IMG/VR virus record: IMGVR_UViG_3300032265_000714
Span: 1-45,977 of that record
Reading direction: 5' to 3' (one strand)
Origin: a virus
Length of the DNA: 45,977 nt
Part shown: positions 12,533 through 19,686 of the stretch, piece after piece
How the letters are laid out: the number at the start of each line of letters is the position of its first letter
Position numbering within the stretch: the stretch's first letter is position 1
Position numbers and translations under genes: made by a program
The notes under the pieces: model-generated
What the model saw: the letters and a program-made list of their open reading frames with translations, nothing else
Databases searched by the model: none
What the model was told of the DNA's origin: nothing

Positions 12533-13089
12533 TAATTGATAGTAACGAGTTAGTCCGCAAGTATGATTACAGTAGCTTAATTACAGCTACCGAAAACGAC
12601 ACAGCTATAGGCATTATCAAAAGTATAATCGAAAGCGGCAACTACTTTAAAAACAGTCCTCCTTTCCAAACACAAGAAAATTTGTTTGGAAGACCAGAGG
12701 CTGTTTGGTTAAAATATCGTATGACATTTTTAACTAGTGTGTTTTTATATTTAGGACACGAAGCTCGTGTAAGTAATATGATGGCATGGTCGTTTATGAC
12801 TAATCAAAAAACACAGGAAGATAGAAACAAATATTGGCATCACCATGATAAGCATAGTGGCAAAAGTATCAGCGGTATTATGTATTTGCATATTCCCGAA
12901 GATGTCAAAGATTGGGATACATGCGGTACAGAACTAGCACCAAATGGCCCGGAAGGTGATGGCAAGTTTTTTGTACGCCCAAGTTACTATAGCTGGATCA
13001 TATACCCTAGTGAAACTTGGCATCGTCCCGGTATTGCCCAAAGTGATAATTATAGATTTATTTTAGCCGCAGACGTTGACTATATCTAG
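12529..13089 (+). CDS. 2OG-Fe(II) oxygenase-like protein
   Basis: 186 residues. H105-H106-D107 within YWHHHDKHS fits the HxD motif, distal H165 is in TWHRPG and R176 in NYRFILA. GIMYLHIP follows the first motif as the usual beta strand. It resembles the putative 2OG-Fe(II) oxygenase group found in phages. Overlaps the parvulin gene by four bases. A promoter for the next gene starts inside its last codons. Confidence 0.78.
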   Translation: MIIDSNELVRKYDYSSLITATENDTAIGIIKSIIESGNYFKNSPPFQTQENLFGRPEAVWLKYRMTFLTSVFLYLGHEARVSNMMAWSFMTNQKTQEDRNKYWHHHDKHSGKSISGIMYLHIPEDVKDWDTCGTELAPNGPEGDGKFFVRPSYYSWIIYPSETWHRPGIAQSDNYRFILAADVDYI

Positions 13090-13104
13090 TAGTTGTGTTA
13101 AAAT
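13076..13104 (+). promoter_or_regulatory. Sigma70-type promoter of the omega-like gene
   Basis: TTGACT (13076-13081), 17 bases, TAAAAT (13099-13104), with an extended -10 TG at 13096-13097. It overlaps the 3' end of the oxygenase gene and leads to the gene at 13126. Confidence 0.75.
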
Positions 13105-13125
13105 ACTATTTTACAAAGGAATTAT

Positions 13126-13359
13126 ATGAAAACACTAGTTGCTAGTCGTGGTCCAGAATTGGACAATCAAAAACTTGTACTGAATTGTAATGATTTTAGA
13201 TACGATCTAGTTCTCATTGCCGCGGCAAGAGCTAGAGAAATTCGCCGCCAAAATAAAGGCAGTGAAAAGTATGAACACAATTTTCCTATTGTAACAGCAT
13301 TGCTAGAGATACAAGAAGGATTAGTAGATCCCAGAAAGTATCTACTCAAAGTAAAATAA
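13126..13359 (+). CDS. rpoZ: RNA polymerase omega subunit homologue
   Basis: 77 residues. RYDLVLIAAARAREIRR (residues 25-41) and IVTALLEIQEGLVDP (57-71) match the two conserved helices of bacterial omega, which in the family read RFDLVLVAARRARQ and ALREIEEG. Omega binds the beta' C-terminus and aids RNA polymerase assembly. Good AAAGGA ribosome-binding site and its own sigma70-type promoter, so it is probably made early. A phage copy could replace or compete with host omega on the host polymerase. It is followed by tRNA-Val. Confidence 0.85.
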   Translation: MKTLVASRGPELDNQKLVLNCNDFRYDLVLIAAARAREIRRQNKGSEKYEHNFPIVTALLEIQEGLVDPRKYLLKVK

Positions 13360-13366
13360 GAATACC

Positions 13367-13442
13367 GGGTCCTTAGCTCAGTTGGTAGAGCGGCACGTTT
13401 ACACCGTGTAGGTCGGCGGTTCGAACCCGTCAGGACCCACCA
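13367..13442 (+). tRNA. tRNA-Val(UAC)
   Basis: Acceptor GGGTCCT/AGGACCC, anticodon stem GCACG/CGTGT with loop TTTACAC (UAC), canonical arms, encoded CCA. Confidence 0.96.
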
Positions 13443-13448
13443 TTTAAT

Positions 13449-14435
13449 ATGCATCAAGTTCATTACGACAACACAAACAGCGTAGGAATGGGCGACTTGC
13501 TATGTTTTGTAAGTCTCATATGTAGTGCCCCAGATCCTATAGAAATTAGTGTAAGCAATGAACATGGTACATACGATACATTGTGTACTATCAAAAGAGT
13601 ATTAAATATACCTGATTATCGATTTGTACTAAGATTAGTAAATTCAACAGGTAATTTCCCCAATTACGGCTGGCCTTTAAAATTATTTTCCGATTATTAT
13701 CGTACTGATAGTGTAAATATTTTTGGAAAAAACTTACCAGTAGTCGGTTCAAAATCTAGTAAAGGCTACATTGGGCTAGTTTGTTACAATGGGTCCGGTA
13801 ATTACATGAATGACGACCGACATTTGATGCAATGGGATTATAATAAACTAATTGTAGCCGCTGAAAAAAACGAATGGCCGCAAACTAGATATAGACCTAT
13901 TAGTTATTATACTAGATTATTTGAATATTGTAAGACACATGACTATGATGTAATTACATTAGACAGCGGCACTACGACTTTCGAAGAAAAAGTAGAGCTA
14001 ATGATCAAATACTGTAAAGCAATTATAGGATTTGAAGGCGGGATTGCCCATCTAAGTCATGTGCTAGGAATACCTTACTTTATGTTAGATTGGAAATGGC
14101 CAAACAATAGTACCAGACTTAACGATTTGCATTGTGAAATCGTACATCAAAGTAGTCATATGTATATGTTAAGAGACGATGAAGAAATATTTTCCTGGTC
14201 CAAAGAACAATTTAATCATCATATTAGCCAATTAGAAATGGGACTTGGTAATAATCGATTTATTACAGGTGAACGTAGTTTTAAACTTGATAGCAACATA
14301 CTAGGCAATATACAGGTAGTAGATCGAGAAGGTAAAAACATTTTGGACATGGGGTCGTTATATGGCCAAAATGAGTTAGGCAAATTTATGCAACGGTGGC
14401 AGAGAGGTCCAATGCAACGGATTGCAAATCCGTAA
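13449..14435 (+). CDS. Glycosyltransferase-9-like protein ending inside tRNA-Cys
   Basis: 328 residues. The segment GFEGGIAHLSHVLGIP in the C-terminal half resembles the donor-binding GG-x-x-HLxxxLG-P motif of heptosyltransferase-type (GT-B, family 9) enzymes. The N-terminal MGMGDLLCF-like segment fits their first glycine-rich loop. It would transfer a sugar to a glycan or virion component; donor unknown. Like the gene at 7990, it has no stop before the next tRNA: the last 15 codons and TAA lie within tRNA-Cys (14390-14435) on the same strand, adding an unusual tail to the protein. Confidence 0.65.
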   Translation: MHQVHYDNTNSVGMGDLLCFVSLICSAPDPIEISVSNEHGTYDTLCTIKRVLNIPDYRFVLRLVNSTGNFPNYGWPLKLFSDYYRTDSVNIFGKNLPVVGSKSSKGYIGLVCYNGSGNYMNDDRHLMQWDYNKLIVAAEKNEWPQTRYRPISYYTRLFEYCKTHDYDVITLDSGTTTFEEKVELMIKYCKAIIGFEGGIAHLSHVLGIPYFMLDWKWPNNSTRLNDLHCEIVHQSSHMYMLRDDEEIFSWSKEQFNHHISQLEMGLGNNRFITGERSFKLDSNILGNIQVVDREGKNILDMGSLYGQNELGKFMQRWQRGPMQRIANP

Positions 14436-14467
14436 AACCGGGGGTTCAAATCCCTCCCGTTGCTCCA
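14390..14467 (+). tRNA. tRNA-Cys(GCA)
   Basis: Acceptor GCAACGG/CCGTTGC, anticodon stem ACGGA/TCCGT with loop TTGCAAA (GCA), discriminator U as usual for Cys, encoded CCA. The motif GCAACGG recurs in the anticodon arm. Its first 46 bases are also the end of the upstream protein gene. Confidence 0.95.
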
Positions 14468-14497
14468 ATTCTGTTGTACTAATACAACACTCATAAT

Positions 14498-14526
14498 TTG
14501 ACATTTGGCTAGTCTTATGTTACAAT
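14498..14526 (+). promoter_or_regulatory. Sigma70-type promoter of the small-gene operon
   Basis: TTGACA (14498-14503), 17 bases, TACAAT (14521-14526). A small TTGTA/TACAA hairpin lies just upstream at 14473-14486. It starts the operon from 14557 to 16445. Confidence 0.85.
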
Positions 14527-14556
14527 ATACACATACTAGCAAAACAGGAGCGTAGA

Positions 14557-14748
14557 ATGGGATTCAAAATTTTGGGTAAGACAGCAGACTTGTATCAAGG
14601 CTACGGTCCTTTGCCAAAAATGGAAGGCCCGTTTTTAGTTGCAGGACGTATCCTGTACTACGATCCAAAAGAAGGCAAGTACTGGGATCCCAAAACGGAT
14701 TTCTATGTACCGCATGACGAGTATTTTAGAATGGTAGGTTTAATGTGA
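14557..14748 (+). CDS. 63-residue protein of unknown function
   Basis: Starts after CAGGAGCG. Rich in aromatic and Gly/Pro residues, with the segments PKMEGPFLVAGRILYYDPKE and KYWDPKTDFYV, which suggest a small beta-rich fold. First gene behind the promoter at 14498. The last codons overlap the GTG start of the next gene. No family recognised. Confidence 0.75.
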   Translation: MGFKILGKTADLYQGYGPLPKMEGPFLVAGRILYYDPKEGKYWDPKTDFYVPHDEYFRMVGLM

Positions 14749-15293
14749 TTGATCAAATTCGTCAGGTATTTGAGCAGTTGGGCTACGACTGGGTCGAGCC
14801 TTACTCAACTACCGAAGGCGCAATTAACAGACAAGAAGTGGGCAACCACAGAGGCTTGTATTATATCTATCCAGAAAAGAATTTTTATTTTGGCAAGGCA
14901 GCGACTAATACTGTTATTAATCGTCATCAGACACATCGTCCTAAGTTGGATTGTGATTTGGCTACATTGTATGGCCCTGCTAGAGAAAAGAAGGAACCGC
15001 GCTGGCAGTTCCCAGAAGGTTTTAAGGAGGGTGTATGCAAATATCTATTAGAAGACGTAGAGTCAATTCCAGCCCACTGGATCCGAATCCAGAAAGGAAA
15101 GGTAGGACCCGGGGTCCTAAATTTCCCAGTAAAGCACCGGGTCGAGGTAGACACCCTACCTGTACTAGTTTGGAATCTTGATCACTTGACTGCTGAACAA
15201 ATCAGCGAAATTGAGGATGCAGTAATACCAACTATTTGGCCTTACTGCAATAATGAAACATATTTGAAAAGAAAACGAGAGAAGAATGTATAG
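14745..15293 (+). CDS. GIY-YIG-fold-like protein
   Basis: 182 residues from a GTG start overlapping the preceding stop (GTGA). GLYYIYPEKNFYFGKA (residues ~37-52) followed by VINRHQTHRPK resembles the GIY...YIG core plus the Arg/His region of GIY-YIG nucleases. The catalytic Glu downstream cannot be placed with confidence. The family includes homing endonucleases and restriction- or repair-type nucleases. In an early small-gene operon a role in host DNA attack is conceivable, but the similarity is limited to one motif. Confidence 0.5.
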   Translation: MIDQIRQVFEQLGYDWVEPYSTTEGAINRQEVGNHRGLYYIYPEKNFYFGKAATNTVINRHQTHRPKLDCDLATLYGPAREKKEPRWQFPEGFKEGVCKYLLEDVESIPAHWIRIQKGKVGPGVLNFPVKHRVEVDTLPVLVWNLDHLTAEQISEIEDAVIPTIWPYCNNETYLKRKREKNV

Positions 15294-15516
15294 TGTAGTG
15301 TTTAGCGATATTGAAGTAGAACGATTTATAACCTTAAATGAGGCAATGACCTTTGCTAAGACTATAGATGCGTTTGTAACTATTCGAGGCGAAGACTTTG
15401 AAGTAGTTGGACGTTTTGGAGTAGATAGCGTTCAAAATGGTGTATGCCCCGATGGCATTGCATACGATTGGAATAAAGCTAGCCGTATTGGCCGTGTAAA
15501 GAAAGAGAGAGTATGA
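15286..15516 (+). CDS. 76-residue protein of unknown function
   Basis: Overlaps the preceding gene by eight bases and the next by four. Acidic N-terminal half, with alternating hydrophobic residues (FVTIRGEDFEVVGRFGVDSV) suggesting beta strands, and a basic end (RIGRVKKERV). Member of the compact early operon. No family recognised. Confidence 0.75.
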   Translation: MYSVVFSDIEVERFITLNEAMTFAKTIDAFVTIRGEDFEVVGRFGVDSVQNGVCPDGIAYDWNKASRIGRVKKERV

Positions 15517-15830
15517 TGGAAAAACTAATTCGAGATGGTAAAGTTGGTGTGCTATATAGCCCTGGCTACGGTGCCGGTTGGTACTCTTGGAATAGTTCAA
15601 ACTACGGTGAAGAATTGTTGTTTGATCCTATGCTTGTAGATCTTATTGAAAACGAAAAGTTTGACGAAGCTCGTAGCTATGTTACTTTACGATTTCCAGA
15701 AGCCTACGATGGCGGATTAGAAGACTTGCAAGTAGAGTGGATTCCAGTAGGAACAGCCTTTCGTATACACGAGTATGACGGTAATGAAAGTATTGAAATC
15801 AAAGAAGATATGGATTGGGTAGTATCATGA
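15513..15830 (+). CDS. 105-residue acidic protein of unknown function
   Basis: Start MM at ATGATG, preceded by GAGAGAG. Glycine/tyrosine-rich opening (LYSPGYGAGWYSWN), then an acidic helical part and the ends FRIHEYDG and IEIKEDMDW. It resembles small conserved phage proteins with the YSPGYGAGW motif that I cannot name. The TGA overlaps the next ATG. Confidence 0.78.
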   Translation: MMEKLIRDGKVGVLYSPGYGAGWYSWNSSNYGEELLFDPMLVDLIENEKFDEARSYVTLRFPEAYDGGLEDLQVEWIPVGTAFRIHEYDGNESIEIKEDMDWVVS

Positions 15831-16288
15831 AAAAGATATATTACGAAAAAATTGGGCGCAAGTATGTGCCGGTAGCCGAGTATGACAACGACTTTTTAGA
15901 TAGTTTCCCCAAGGGTAATCATTTAGTTATGAGTTATCCAGGTGGTGTCTCACGCAGGTTTAACATTGATCCAAACTATGCGGCTATGATTGCCGCTGGC
16001 CGTGTAGCAGAAGATGCTATCTGCAAGGCCATATCAAAGGCTAGCGAGCTTAGACCACAGAAGACTCCTATTACTGTAGGACAGAAGCGGGCGTGGGAAA
16101 AGTTGGCCAAAGAGTTCGGTGACGAACTTTGCACACTAACCGGGCTCAGTGTGCATGACTGTGCCGAAGCAGGAGTCAAGGCCATGATGGAGGAAGCTGA
16201 TAAGTTGTTGGCGGCTCCTAGTGTACGCCTAGCATACGAGAAGTTTTTATTTGTAGCAGAACTATCAAAGGACCATAATGAAGATTAA
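15827..16288 (+). CDS. 153-residue protein of unknown function
   Basis: The ATG at 15827 overlaps the previous stop (ATGA) and is preferred to an upstream TTG. The N-terminal part holds beta-like segments (KKIYYEKIGRKYVPVAEY), and the C-terminal two thirds is helical and Ala/Lys-rich. Similar conserved proteins of unknown role occur in large phages, but I cannot assign a family. Confidence 0.78.
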   Translation: MKKIYYEKIGRKYVPVAEYDNDFLDSFPKGNHLVMSYPGGVSRRFNIDPNYAAMIAAGRVAEDAICKAISKASELRPQKTPITVGQKRAWEKLAKEFGDELCTLTGLSVHDCAEAGVKAMMEEADKLLAAPSVRLAYEKFLFVAELSKDHNED

Positions 16289-16445
16289 ATTTGATAAAGA
16301 CACTATGCCCGACGAACTGTACAATGCGCTCTTACAACACTTTGTAAACGAAGCAGTTGGTTTGGGTGTAGAAGTAAACAAGTTTACTCAGTTTGACAAT
16401 TGGGTAGTGGAGTGCGAAGTGGATGCAAAAGAAAGTGTCCACTGA
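16278..16445 (+). CDS. 55-residue acidic protein of unknown function
   Basis: ATG at 16278 overlaps the end of the preceding gene by 11 bases, the style used throughout this operon. The 55-codon frame starts MKIKFDKDTMPDELYNALL and ends in an acidic stretch, EVDAKESVH. No homology recognised. Last gene of the operon; the next promoter begins one base after its stop. Confidence 0.7.
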   Translation: MKIKFDKDTMPDELYNALLQHFVNEAVGLGVEVNKFTQFDNWVVECEVDAKESVH

Positions 16446-16474
16446 TTGACTGATTGTTAAATAACTGTTATAAT
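16446..16474 (+). promoter_or_regulatory. Sigma70-type promoter
   Basis: TTGACT (16446-16451), 17 bases, TATAAT (16469-16474), immediately after the stop at 16443-16445. Drives the gene at 16502 and the metallophosphoesterase. Confidence 0.85.
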
Positions 16475-16501
16475 ACATTATTAAACAATGAAAGGTACTC
16501 A

Positions 16502-16675
16502 ATGGCTGGCAAAGCAAAATCGGTTTATCTAACGATAACCAAAAAGAACTCATTTAAAACAGAATTTCATAAGATGTTTTTTGATGCTAAATCATTTAAT
16601 GACTATGTAAAGACTGATGAATTTAAAGCCAAATGGCCCGCTAGCGAGTACAATATTGTAAAAGAAGTTTATTAA
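16502..16675 (+). CDS. 57-residue basic protein of unknown function
   Basis: The ATG at 16502 lies after GAAAGGT and downstream of the promoter; the longer open frame begins inside the promoter and is rejected. Lys-rich, with the aromatic segment EFHKMFFDAKSFNDYVK. No family recognised. The next gene starts 16 bases later. Confidence 0.75.
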   Translation: MAGKAKSVYLTITKKNSFKTEFHKMFFDAKSFNDYVKTDEFKAKWPASEYNIVKEVY

Positions 16676-16690
16676 TGAAAGGAGGCGAAT

Positions 16691-17296
16691 ATGCCAAGTG
16701 TATTCTTAGTAAGCGACACGCACTTTGGACACACCGGTGTATGTCGCTTTACACGTAACGATGGTGTTACAAAACTTCGTCCATGGACTGATCCAGATGA
16801 AATGGACGAAGCAATGGTTAAGGCGTGGAACGAACGGGTAAAGCCCACTGATAAGGTCTACCATTTGGGTGATGTTGTTATTAATCGGAAAGCGTTAAAA
16901 GTCTTATCCAGACTTAACGGAGACAAAGTTTTGATTCGTGGTAACCACGATATCTTTAGGGACGACGAGTATCGTATGTACTTTAGAGAACTTAGAGCTT
17001 ATCACGTTATGAACGGTATGATCCTTAGCCATATTCCTGTTCACGCAGAAAGTCTTGGACGTTTTGGTACTAACATTCACGGACACTTACACGCAAATCG
17101 TGTTAAAAAAGCCCGTGGAGTAGATGCTAGAACTGGAGAAGTTTTATACAGCAATGAAAACGATGTCCGTTATCATTGCGTTTGCGTAGAACAAACACCA
17201 GACTTTGCGCCTATCTTATTTGAAGATGTCATTAAGAACATCGAAGCAGAAGGCGGATCAGTAGGATTTAAGAACGGAAACGGTCCTACTATGTAA
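16691..17296 (+). CDS. Calcineurin-like metallophosphoesterase
   Basis: 201 residues with every metal-binding block in order: DTHFGH (residues 9-14), GDVV, GNHD, a SHIP segment and HGHLH. This is the compact bacterial/phage phosphoesterase type that acts on nucleotides, RNA ends or phosphoproteins with two metal ions. An excellent AAAGGAGGCGA site precedes the ATG. Last gene before the terminator at 17312. Confidence 0.92.
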   Translation: MPSVFLVSDTHFGHTGVCRFTRNDGVTKLRPWTDPDEMDEAMVKAWNERVKPTDKVYHLGDVVINRKALKVLSRLNGDKVLIRGNHDIFRDDEYRMYFRELRAYHVMNGMILSHIPVHAESLGRFGTNIHGHLHANRVKKARGVDARTGEVLYSNENDVRYHCVCVEQTPDFAPILFEDVIKNIEAEGGSVGFKNGNGPTM

Positions 17297-17311
17297 TATA
17301 GTAGCACTTTA

Positions 17312-17337
17312 ATAGGGCCTTAGGGCCCTATTTTTTT
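17312..17337 (+). terminator. Rho-independent terminator
   Basis: ATAGGGCC (17312-17319), loop TTAG, GGCCCTAT (17324-17331), then seven T. It ends the early-type transcripts before the tail-fibre region. Confidence 0.93.
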
Positions 17338-17360
17338 GGCTCAAGCTTCTGTGCGTAGAG

Positions 17361-17368
17361 AATAAATA
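17361..17368 (+). promoter_or_regulatory. T4-type late promoter of the tail-fibre gene
   Basis: AATAAATA differs at one position from the T4 late consensus TATAAATA. With the T4 geometry the transcript would start at 17374, leaving a 20-base leader with CGGAGA before the ATG at 17394. Confidence 0.6.
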
Positions 17369-17393
17369 TACTATAGAATACCGGAGATAGTAC

Positions 17394-18881
17394 ATGTCGC
17401 TACAAATTAGACGCGGAATAGAGAGCCAAAGAACTGGAGTTGTTTTTGACGAGGGAGAGATCTCTTGGACAACAGACACCAAGAAATTATACGTTGGTGA
17501 CGGAACAACCGCCGGTGGCATTAACGTGGTAGCCAGCGCGGCTGGTACAGGTCTTACTTGGGACTCTGGAACACAGACTTTAAATTTTAGTGGTGCAGGA
17601 TTAGGATTGACTACAGACGTAGTTACAGAGGGTGTAACATACGGTCGCATATATTTTACCAATGCTAGAGCAAAAACTGCTGTATCAAGCATGTTCACTA
17701 CATTAGGTACAGCACCTGTAACTGGTAACGTGACAGGTGCTATTAGCCCAAGTCAAATCACTGTAAGTGGCGGAACTAGTGGAATGAACCCATACATTCC
17801 ATTTACAGTGACAGGCACAGGCGGACAAGGACTTACCGCTGGTACATATTATGTTTGTACTATTGTAGATGCTACACACGTTACATTAAGTAGCACTTTA
17901 TTGCTAGCTCAAGCAGGAACTGCTATTGCTTCATTTACTACAGGTAGTATTACAGGAACAGCATATAGTGCAGGTGGCGGTGGGGGTGATGTATATTTTA
18001 CGTATAATCCAACTACTCAAACTATAAGTGCCAATGTAACACTAGACGGTGTTGGTATTACAAGTGTTAGTCAAGATACTAGTCCAGCATTGGGCGGTAA
18101 CTTAAACATTGGTAACTTCAACGTTACTAGTTCAGGTACAGGCGCAATCAGCATTGTAGGTGCGATTACTGCATCAACTGGTGCAATAACTGCAACCAAC
18201 GGCAATATTGTTGCAACTAATGGTAACATTACTGCTACCGCAGGCAACATTACTGCAACTGCTGGCGGTGTTTATACCAACAACATTTTTGCTGTTTCCC
18301 CTGCAACACAAATTTACATGGGATCCAACACTACTACTGCTAACGTACAAGTCATTTCTGATACATCTGTATCAAGTACAGCAGGATTTACCGTCAAAGG
18401 ACTTACATCAGGAAGTTCTGGTATTGGGCAGTTTGTAAGTGCAATTAGATTGAAAGGCCAAAAAGGCACACTTGCTACTCCTTCGGTGCTTGCAACAGGA
18501 GACGGTATTGGTCAAATTTACTTTACTGGTTATGTTAACGGTGGCGGCTTTGGAGCATTGCCAATTGACTTGGCAGTAATTAAAGCAACTATTTCAAACG
18601 GCGGCGACTTAGTTTCAAACGTTGCAAAAACTAAAATTGAATTTATTATCAATACTGATAATACTCCATCAAACATTGTAACAGCATCTTTTGGTGCCAA
18701 TGGTGCATTTACAGCACCAGTATTCCAACTAACATCTTATGCAAATGATGCCGCAAGAACTACTGCAATTCCTACACCAGTAGCAGGCATGATGGTGTTT
18801 ATGGCTTCTGGTACGAGTCCATCAGTAACTAACAAAGCTGTTATTTACAACGGAGCGGCATGGGCATTGTTACCGGGTTAA
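17394..18881 (+). CDS. Phage tail-fibre / receptor-binding protein
   Basis: 495 residues. The N-terminal segment LQIRRGIESQRTG and LYVGDGTTAGGI (to about residue 43) is the conserved attachment module of many phage tail fibres. The middle is Gly/Thr/Ser-rich with short repeats such as NGNIVATNGNITATAGNITA (near residues 265-285), typical of a trimeric beta-structured shaft. The end, with AVIYNGAAWALLPG, resembles fibre tips. It lies outside the infected cell as part of the virion. Flanked by a terminator and late promoter upstream and by a terminator directly downstream, so it is probably monocistronic and late. Confidence 0.88.
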   Translation: MSLQIRRGIESQRTGVVFDEGEISWTTDTKKLYVGDGTTAGGINVVASAAGTGLTWDSGTQTLNFSGAGLGLTTDVVTEGVTYGRIYFTNARAKTAVSSMFTTLGTAPVTGNVTGAISPSQITVSGGTSGMNPYIPFTVTGTGGQGLTAGTYYVCTIVDATHVTLSSTLLLAQAGTAIASFTTGSITGTAYSAGGGGGDVYFTYNPTTQTISANVTLDGVGITSVSQDTSPALGGNLNIGNFNVTSSGTGAISIVGAITASTGAITATNGNIVATNGNITATAGNITATAGGVYTNNIFAVSPATQIYMGSNTTTANVQVISDTSVSSTAGFTVKGLTSGSSGIGQFVSAIRLKGQKGTLATPSVLATGDGIGQIYFTGYVNGGGFGALPIDLAVIKATISNGGDLVSNVAKTKIEFIINTDNTPSNIVTASFGANGAFTAPVFQLTSYANDAARTTAIPTPVAGMMVFMASGTSPSVTNKAVIYNGAAWALLPG

Positions 18882-18899
18882 TAGTTTAACAAAAATACT

Positions 18900-18951
18900 A
18901 ATCCCTAACTTAGCGTCTATAAATAGTTTGATGCTAATTTAGGGATTTTTT
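18900..18951 (+). terminator. Terminator with a late promoter in its loop
   Basis: Bases 18900-18908 pair with 18939-18947; after one C/T mismatch, 18910-18917 pair with 18930-18937 (one G-U). Together this is a 17-pair stem with a 12-base loop and a six-T tail (18946-18951) after the tail-fibre gene. The next ATG starts on the base after the T tract. The loop begins with the full TATAAATA late element. Confidence 0.82.
18918..18925 (+). promoter_or_regulatory. T4-type late promoter inside the terminator loop
   Basis: Exact TATAAATA. With T4 spacing the start would be 18931, giving a 21-base leader that contains only the 3' arm of the hairpin, so the new transcript could not form the terminator. 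It serves 18952-20546. Confidence 0.75.
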
Positions 18952-19686
18952 ATGGATAGATATATCGAAGACTCAACAGGACTTACATACGAAGATCTTC
19001 AAAATGATGACTGGGATGTAATTAAACTAAACATAACCGTTGATACAGTCTCAGCAATGGAGTGGGTCAACTCTGTAGAAAAAAATAATCAAGATTCAAT
19101 ATGGAACTTTGAATTAGTTAACCTTGTAGACGAGTCACACAAAGAAAGATTCCTAGCAACACAGCAGAACCTACTAGTACGCACTGCTACTGCACAACCA
19201 GAACAATGGGGACTACAATGGTCATTTCAACGAGAAGGTGTAATACCTTTTATTGTCTATGCTTGTAAAAAACAGTTCCCGGAAGTTTACGAAGAAGGAT
19301 TTCATCAAAACTGTAATCAGAATTTAGAAAAGTATATGTTTGGATTTTGGAAAAGGTATTACGAATTGCTAGGTCCTGATGTATTTCAAATAGCACGTTT
19401 GGTAAAGTTTCCTAAAGAGTGCGGACTAAACGCACATAGAGATACAAATAAAGGACAACTAATACGTATGCATACCATTCCGCAGATAGGAGCTAATCAT
19501 TATTTTGATTATATGAGCGATCCAAGTAGACAATATAAATTAGAATCTGGATGCACATACTTACTCAATACTGGCATGACACACTCTGCTGTTAATCACG
19601 ATGATCAAGATTGGTGGATGCTACACAATAATCCAAAGAACGAAGTAATAACAAAGTTATGTAACTTAAAGGTACACGTACAATGA
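18952..19686 (+). CDS. Asp/Asn beta-hydroxylase-like 2OG-Fe(II) protein
   Basis: 244 residues. H162-R-D164 (LNAHRDTNKG), the strand HYFDY and the YLLNTGMTH segment with H211 match the Asp/Asn/Arg-hydroxylase variant of the 2OG-Fe(II) fold. It is a paralogue of 27057-27785; both start with a DWDxIxLN-type segment. Uses Fe(II) and 2-oxoglutarate to hydroxylate an unknown substrate. Late promoter directly upstream and a four-base overlap with the next gene. Confidence 0.75.
   Translation: MDRYIEDSTGLTYEDLQNDDWDVIKLNITVDTVSAMEWVNSVEKNNQDSIWNFELVNLVDESHKERFLATQQNLLVRTATAQPEQWGLQWSFQREGVIPFIVYACKKQFPEVYEEGFHQNCNQNLEKYMFGFWKRYYELLGPDVFQIARLVKFPKECGLNAHRDTNKGQLIRMHTIPQIGANHYFDYMSDPSRQYKLESGCTYLLNTGMTHSAVNHDDQDWWMLHNNPKNEVITKLCNLKVHVQ

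Noticed and set aside
18170-18270. Short repeats in the tail-fibre gene as a CRISPR or tandem DNA repeat
   Set aside because: They are in frame, imperfect and coding for the NGNI/TATA shaft repeat; no spacer pattern.
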